Positions 52,090-64,000 of a stretch of DNA of 64,000 nucleotides are shown piece by piece (positions within the stretch are counted from its first letter, which is position 1; each line of letters starts with the position of its first letter). The DNA comes from Pagrus major. Taxonomy: Eukaryota > Chordata > Actinopteri > Spariformes > Sparidae. The stretch lies in assembly GCF_040436345.1 (NCBI RefSeq), contig NC_133218.1, positions 5,954,484-6,018,483 of the forward strand. The letters run 5' to 3'. The translations under genes were made by a program, and so were the position numbers. A model generated the notes under the pieces. That model was not told where the DNA came from, ran no database searches, and was given only the letters and a program-made list of their open reading frames with translations.

Positions 52090-52315
52090 TAGCACCAGCA
52101 TGAGCATTGGCTGTTCTTCCTGTGGTGCTGCAGAGATGCCCTGGCCATCACATCTTGTTCTCCAGATGTTGGAAAACATGTTTGTTTTGTACAGAGCCCA
52201 ACAAACGATCCATCATCATGATTCAAACAGTTTGGGGTTTTTTGTCGTGAAAATGAAAAAGTCATGCTAAAATATCACACCCACTAACATGAATCATATT
52301 GCAATATCCTACAGT
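52090..52315. repeat. partial relative of the 6362-6673 element
   Basis: Shares in order gcagagatgccc, tacagagccc(g/a)acaaa, catcatcatg and gaatcatat(t/c)gca. Ends are missing. Confidence 0.6.
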
Positions 52316-53869
52316 CATACAATCCAGTACATATAGAGGGAAAACAACACTGTCACCCTTTCAACAAACAAAAAATTGTAAATCACATTTTTTTAAGAAT
52401 TACTAGCAAACTTTAATTTTGCATTTACATCGTTGCGTGATTGACTTTCTTAAATTGTTCTGCTCTGTTCCGTCAAACATTTAATTTCTAGAAAATAGGT
52501 TATTGAACAATGTTTCCCATTGTGGGCGATTTTTTACCCTTGCAATTGTTGCAACCTTCCTGAGCCCGTTGTGATCGTTTCAAGTCACAGTCAGGGCAGA
52601 TGACACAATAAAGCCATGACAGCTGCAAACCAGAAAGAAATGACAAATCATATACAGAGAGAAATTTACATGAGAAGAAAAAGGCTCTGAAGAAGACAAT
52701 AATCCAGCAAAAGTAGGCATGCTGTCAGCCTCCAGAAATTGGTACGGTACTTGATCTATATTTACAGTACGTGGAGGCTAAAGACACATGCAAGCCTTTC
52801 AACAGGAGCTGAGTTATTTGCAAGCGGAGGTTTTATTGCTCCACTTCTGACAAGCACTTTCACAGCTGTGGCTCTTCTGAGTTCGGCTGTCAGCTAAGGA
52901 CATAAATCACTCTGCTGACTCTGACAGGTCGGCAGCGTGACAACAGAAGGTGAGTTCATCGCTATGCATTCACTCTGTATAAACCAGCATCCTGTCTGCC
53001 AAAGGATTTGACACTGTCTCATGTTAATGAAAGCATGTAAAGGGTCACACATCTTCTGTCAGACTGGCAGTCAATGTGGTCCTGTTGCTTTTGCATGAAC
53101 GTGAAGTTGGAAGCCACCAATCCCATAGCCTCAGCCTTGGCATTTGAAATATGTAAGGGCATCTAAATATACCACGTCTACTGGTTTGATTTTCTAAACT
53201 AAACTCACAGGGATGAGCGTGGCAGGATAGAGGGGGGAGGACATGCAGCAGCAACAATGGAGGAGAAGAAAGGAGATAGTCCCATCCTGCACTCTGCATC
53301 CTGGACCTGACCTGGAAGCTGGACACCACATCTGTTTAAAGAGAATGCTAAAGACAGGGAAGATTAGAGCCGTTAGCCTGCCATCCGATTGTGGGATCAC
53401 ATCAGCGAGTGTAGGTTGGATATGCTGGTGCCCTGTGCTGCAAGGAAAGCTTTGGCTGGCTGGACTTGGTGACATGTTTGCAGTTATGAAACAACAACAA
53501 ACTCTTTCCAACTTCTCTTGTACTCGAACAAGTAATATCATTAACTCGACCATTGTGTAGGGAGACTTCAGGGTTTGCCATTCAGAATGTTTAAGGAATT
53601 TTGGTTGACATAAACCACAGACTGTCTGACTTTAGATTTCTTATTTATTAAACGAATGTTGGATGTGGAGTCATCCATTGATGTACTACCAGGAGTTTTA
53701 TGGGGTTATGAAACCGTCTCAATTTAATACTAGCCGTTTTATGACAATATCATGAAAGGGGACTATCAATAAGAAAACTGGCGGATTTGAACATATAAAA
53801 CGAGAAGTCTGGTGGTACGGCACGAAAACAAAGTTTGCTTACATGCTGGAGTCTTCGCCTGGCCAAGAA

Positions 53870-54090
53870 ATAGTCCTGCACATGACCCCCGTAATACTAT
53901 GTGTTGTTTTTATACTTCAGTTTTGGCACAAATGAAAAGAAATGAGATAAACGTGTTAATTGATGAGCTTTAGGGATGCTGATAGAGGGATTTTCTTCCC
54001 TTTGGACAGCGCCAGGCTAGCTGTTTCCCTCTGCTTCCAGTCTTTATGCTAAGCTAAACATAAACGGCCACTGACGCAAGCTACAAAGAC
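53870..54090. repeat. dispersed fish repeat fragment
   Basis: Contains gtgttaattgatgagcttta, agcgccaggctagctgttt and cagtctttatgctaagctaa, phrases I recognise as very common in percomorph genomes. No coding potential. Confidence 0.5.
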
Positions 54091-54466
54091 AGTGGTCCGC
54101 CTCAGGAATTTCTGCCAGAAAGCCTTTCTAAGATGTGGTTCACAGTTTAGAAGTCGTTTGATGGAACTATCCATCCACCTCTACCTCCTCACAAAACGTG
54201 GACCTCTTTGTGACTCTTCATACCACATCACCTGAATTCCTAAAGGCTTTTTGCTGAAACGAATGAAGGCAAACTTCTGGAATGTGTGCAGGAGCTTCAC
54301 ATTTGCTGTACAGATTTGAGCGTGGTACCAATCTTCTCATCTGACTCTTGGCAAGACTGACTCTGAAGATGAAATTGAAAACTTAACAACAATTAAGCCG
54401 ATGAACTCATCCCAGATCAGCCCTGTCCAGCCTGGTTGTGTCTAAAATTGCGTAAGTTCTAAAGTT

Positions 54467-54715
54467 TAGAACTGCAACGGTTAATCGACTGTAATCTATT
54501 ATATTAATAATATTTTGAAGAATCTCGAAAAAAAGGCCAAAATTCTCTCTGATCACAGCTTCTTTCCAACTCTTTGACAGTAAACTGAATATCTTTGGAT
54601 TGTAGATCTTGGGCATTTTGGAAACACTGATTGACATTTTTTCATCATTTTCTGACATTTGATAGACTAAACTAATCAATTAGTCAAGAAAATAATCAAA
54701 CATTGTTCATTGCTT
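54467..54715. repeat. hAT-like MITE fragment of the 'aatcgatt' type
   Basis: Starts tagaactgcaacggttaatcg and contains agtaaactgaatatctttgg and tttctgacatttgatagac, ending with caattagtcaagaaaataatc. Same family as 43161-43504. Confidence 0.65.
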
Positions 54716-56926
54716 ATTTGTTTCACTCACCTAAATAGAAACATGAGGGACTATAAACCCAAATCTGAATGAAGAATGTTCACTGGACATATTTATTTAT
54801 TGCCTAACCCCCCATACATTTATAATAAACCCCAATTCTCTAGACACCCCAACACCCACAAACCCCACTCAGAGCACATACCGCAAACATACCACGTTAG
54901 CGTGTGATGCAGAGGGGCTGCGTGTGGACTTGGCTGCTGCGGCTGTTTCAGCTCTTGGAAGTTGGATTTCATCTGGAATAACAGCCCCGGTTGATGGAAG
55001 TTGTTGCATAAAATTGAGACACGCTTCTACATACCTTGTAAAAATGAAAACAGCAACAAAAAAAATAAAAAGGGAAAAACAAACCGGCTTGTCACGCATC
55101 TTGCACAAGTTGAGAAGTGAGAGCAGCTATGATGACCTCAGGGCAGATTGTACAAAGTTGGCAACCGTGCAGGTTCTTGGGGTATTTAACAGCATGTGCA
55201 TGCAGAGGCACGCATGATTAAGCAGGTGTGTATATTAGATCATATATATTTATATATACACATACTGTTTACACTATATGACTTGCGTGACTGTGCGTGC
55301 ATTTGTGTGCATGTATGAATAATGATCTACAAGGGAGTTTGGCAGCAGTACAGCGATGGTTAGCACCACAGTGTAAGCACTTTAGTGGTGAGGGCCATTT
55401 GTGGAGAGTATACAAGCAAGCGGCCTGCTGAGAGAGGTACACAGGCTTTTGCTGCCAGATGCCAGGCTGGAGATATATCAAAAAGACTCTGTCTCATGTT
55501 TAAGGGAACTGTCAGATATTAGATTATATTAACTCGATTAAGGTTATTAGGTTCGGCATAAAACAGTTTTTGGCAACCAAAAATTAAACGGCTTATAAAA
55601 CCCAGTGTATACATCAACGCCAAGGGAATAATATCAATGTACTATTTTTATCAAATGAATCAGCAAAGATTATCTGAAATGACGATGGCTGCACGGAGGT
55701 GTTTATAAGGCTTAATACTGAACTTTTGGATCTCTAAATAAGGTTAGTAGGTTTACATGGCAAGGTTGAACATGATGAACTTGTGTTTATCACACCATCC
55801 CCCTGTCTCAGTCGGATAAATAAAAGTCTCTGGCACCAAGTTGGTGCCTGAGATAGAGTTGTATTAAGCTTGAACTGGGAGGGTTCTCCTTTGCCCTTCA
55901 AGCTCTTCAGCAGCATCTTCCCACCACAGCTGGGAAATCCACTCTTTAGAGATTGTCTCCGCGTTGACAGATCAGTCGGTCTGTGGCGATAACAGTGCAT
56001 TTCAGGTATGTGAAGAGGCCTCACGCCATATAATTTGAGGAGGTAGTGTGGGTGTTGTGATGACACGTCAGGGTGTATTAGCGCCCATGTGTCTTTTGTC
56101 TCAGACTCACGGAGTGCAGCTCATTCATTAGGTCCTTTATGTTGATGCAAACCAAGTGTAATTAATGAAACGCTGACAGGCACTACACACACACCACTGC
56201 TGCTAGAATAATGCGTCTCACGCATGCAACAAAAGGGTGTGCACATCTCGAATCACGTCACCACACACACACAGGTCACCAGCCGAGTGTTAGTCCAGAG
56301 CAATCGGAATATTTTGGTTTCTCTGTGAAACGAGCAGACAGCCGCAGCGTGGTTTTATGTAAGAGATGTAATAACTCTGTCAGAGCACACATGAAAGATA
56401 ATATGGCTGAGGAAAGTTCTCCTTCTGACACATTTGTACACACACACCAGCACAAGTGATATTACTCTGGACAGTCCTAATGCCTTTAAAGTTATAACTC
56501 AGTCTGTGAATAAATCCTTCGCTTTAATATTGGTGTCGGTGATTCATGTCTGGATATTGTAAATATTATGGCCAAACTGACTGTGTAGGATGACGAACTT
56601 GAGTTTTTCACCAACACTCATCAATTTTTTTTTAAATAAACTAATGACACATAAGTTGATGACACACGAGCTGATTGAGTAACTTTTTCGGGAACAGGAC
56701 CGTAATTTCTCGGGTAATGAAATCTCTCACAGGGTTCAGCGTGGACTGACCTCCCGAGTGACGCAGAGAGGCCAGAGAGGGATGTGATGCTGCCAGTGGT
56801 CTCTGCGTGGCAGCCAAGACTGTTGAGAGAACAGTCACGAAATCCAACTGACATGAACCTGATTCACAGGGCCGACTGAAATCTGACACGCACAGCTGGA
56901 GTTCATGGGATGTTCACAGTGGTGGA

Positions 56927-57220
56927 AATGAACAGAGTGCATTTACTCATGTACTCTAGGTACTTGTACCTTTCTTGTACAATACATTTCAGAGGAAAAT
57001 ACTGTACTTCTCTTTATTTATTTGACAAGTTGGATTAAGATTTTTCATACAAAACATACAATCATCTTATTAAAACATGTTCTTAGTTACAGAGTAAAGT
57101 GCCCATCAGTTTCCAAAGTAAATAAAAGTACTTTCACTTTTAATACTTCAATTACATTTTGCAGATAAAACTTTTGTATTTTTACTTCAGCAAGAGATCT
57201 GAGTACTTCCTTCACCCCTT
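56927..57220. repeat. 'stepwise' hAT-like element near cops2
   Basis: Left end cagtggtggaaatgaac, interior acatttcagaggaaaatact and agtaaataaaagtactttc, right end gatctgagtacttccttcac. A further degraded fragment lies at about 57935-58030. Confidence 0.65.
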
Positions 57221-58130
57221 AACCTCTGATGTAGGTTGTGTAGTTTTGTCTGTTGTCTTTGACTTTGCTTTAGTCAAACCTTTCTCACCACCGATGGATC
57301 AGATGAACCTGGTGAACCAGGGGGTACAGTGTGTGTGGTGGCTGAGGTTGTTCTGTGTTTGCGTGGTCGCTTTTGCTTCGTCACCACTTGTGATCACCCC
57401 ACAATTATTGTGGCATTTGATATCAATTGCTAAAGTTCCTAAAATAAATGAAGAGTCCAGAAAGCCAAGAAAAATATTTTAACACAACTCAATTTTCCAA
57501 ATAACTTTTTCATAGCTGGGCCATACCACAAAGTAAAAATTCTGTATCGCAGAAAAAGTCTTGCATTCAAAATCAATAAAGCAAACAAAAGAAAACATTA
57601 CACGGTACATGCTACACAAATTACAGAACATATATGATATACAGTTATTTATATACCTGGAGCACCAAGCATGTGTTATTATTTGTTTGTTATGAGCAAC
57701 ATGTAAATAATATTGCAAGTAAAGGTCTGACTATGCTGCAGAAACGTTGCTATCAGTGCTGTATCCTTATTTTATATTATGTTCTTGGATTTTGAACACA
57801 GATCTATGTGCATAACAATGTTATATCTGTAGCGCTGCATAATATTTTATAAATACATGTTACAAGACACACTTTAGTATGTGTTGCATGTATATCCTGA
57901 ATCTAGAAATTAAGTAGTAACTCCCTAAAGATATTAAATTAATGCATTTGAGTAGAAAATACAGAATTTGCACCTGAAATGTAGTAAAGTACATGTGCCT
58001 CAAGGTTGTACAGTACTAGAGTAAATGTGCTATAATATTATAATGCATTGTTTAAAATCAGTGTAACTGCAGCCCTCACATGCCACAGCATCCAGAGGAC
58101 TGCAGCTGGTATTACAGTGTGAAGTTATTC

Positions 58131-58281
58131 ATGTGTCTGAGGCGATCCGACAGCGCCATCTATGGACGGAATCAGGCTGCTGCCTCCTGCCACCCCGACA
58201 CACCACTTCACCATCGCTGCAAAACACAGCACAGGCCGGGCTACTGTCTGTCTCTGAATAACAGCAAGGAAGACCATCAAG
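58131..58281 (+). promoter_or_regulatory. cops2: cops2 promoter-proximal region and 5' UTR
   Basis: CpG-containing sequence directly upstream of the cops2 ATG, with a YY1-like gcgccatcta at about 58152-58161 and no TATA box. Transcription probably starts in this interval. The start of intron 1 (58380-58500) carries two copies of the taacgttagc palindrome. Confidence 0.45.

Positions 58282-64000
<5,719 letters not shown>

Larger units (their letters stand above)
25791..58130. other. gene desert between fgf7 and cops2
   Basis: About 32 kb with no recognisable protein-coding gene. I looked in particular for galactokinase-like motifs (GALK2) and FAM227B exons, which occupy this interval in human, and did not find any. 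It holds dispersed repeats, microsatellites and one orphan exon-like ORF, annotated separately. Its position suggests it may carry fgf7 regulatory DNA; that is inference. Confidence 0.55.

Noticed and set aside
53243..53560. Overlapping ORFs of 105 and 119 codons on opposite strands
   Set aside because: No recognisable domain, no matching splice sites, and both strands equally open; treated as chance.

Overview
This is a gene-sparse, AT-rich vertebrate segment. Long introns, AATAAA signals, CA/TG microsatellites and a dense population of small hAT-like and MITE-like repeats point to a ray-finned, probably percomorph, teleost. No prokaryotic, viral or plasmid features were seen.

Four genes were recognised from their exons and reading-frame continuity across splice sites. 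(1) The last four coding exons of an NADP(H) transhydrogenase gene (nnt or its teleost paralogue) run on the + strand and end at 3519. (2) A complete dtwd1 coding region on the - strand (7615 to 4810) encodes 304 aa and lies tail-to-tail with nnt. (3) A complete fgf7 coding region on the - strand (24709 to 18902) encodes 202 aa, with a likely 5' non-coding exon ending at 25525. (4) The first ten coding exons of cops2 run on the + strand from 58282 off the right edge, giving 330 of about 443 codons.

From memory of the human map, fgf7, dtwd1 and cops2 correspond to human 15q21, whereas NNT sits beside FGF10 on human 5p12. The nnt/dtwd1/fgf7 linkage therefore looks like a remnant of the ancient FGF7/FGF10 paralogous region. 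In human, FAM227B and GALK2 lie between FGF7 and COPS2. I could not recognise either here, so 25.8-58.1 kb looks like a roughly 32 kb gene desert that may hold fgf7 regulatory DNA.

Layout: 1-2034 nnt intron with a possible nested - strand exon; 2035-3760 nnt end; 4663-9660 dtwd1, with repeats in its introns and a CpG-containing promoter near 9.4-10.0 kb; 9.8-18.9 kb intergenic; 18.9-25.8 kb fgf7; 25.8-58.1 kb repeat-rich desert with one orphan exon-like ORF at 42.8-43.0 kb; 58.1-64 kb cops2, whose ninth intron carries an intact-looking 1.56 kb hAT-type element with an 8 bp target duplication and nested inverted repeats. The genes do not form a pathway. They serve mitochondrial redox balance (nnt), tRNA acp3U modification (dtwd1), epithelial growth-factor signalling (fgf7) and cullin deneddylation (cops2). 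I did not find a convincing new biological system; the most unusual structures are the repeat architectures and two unassigned exon-like ORFs.
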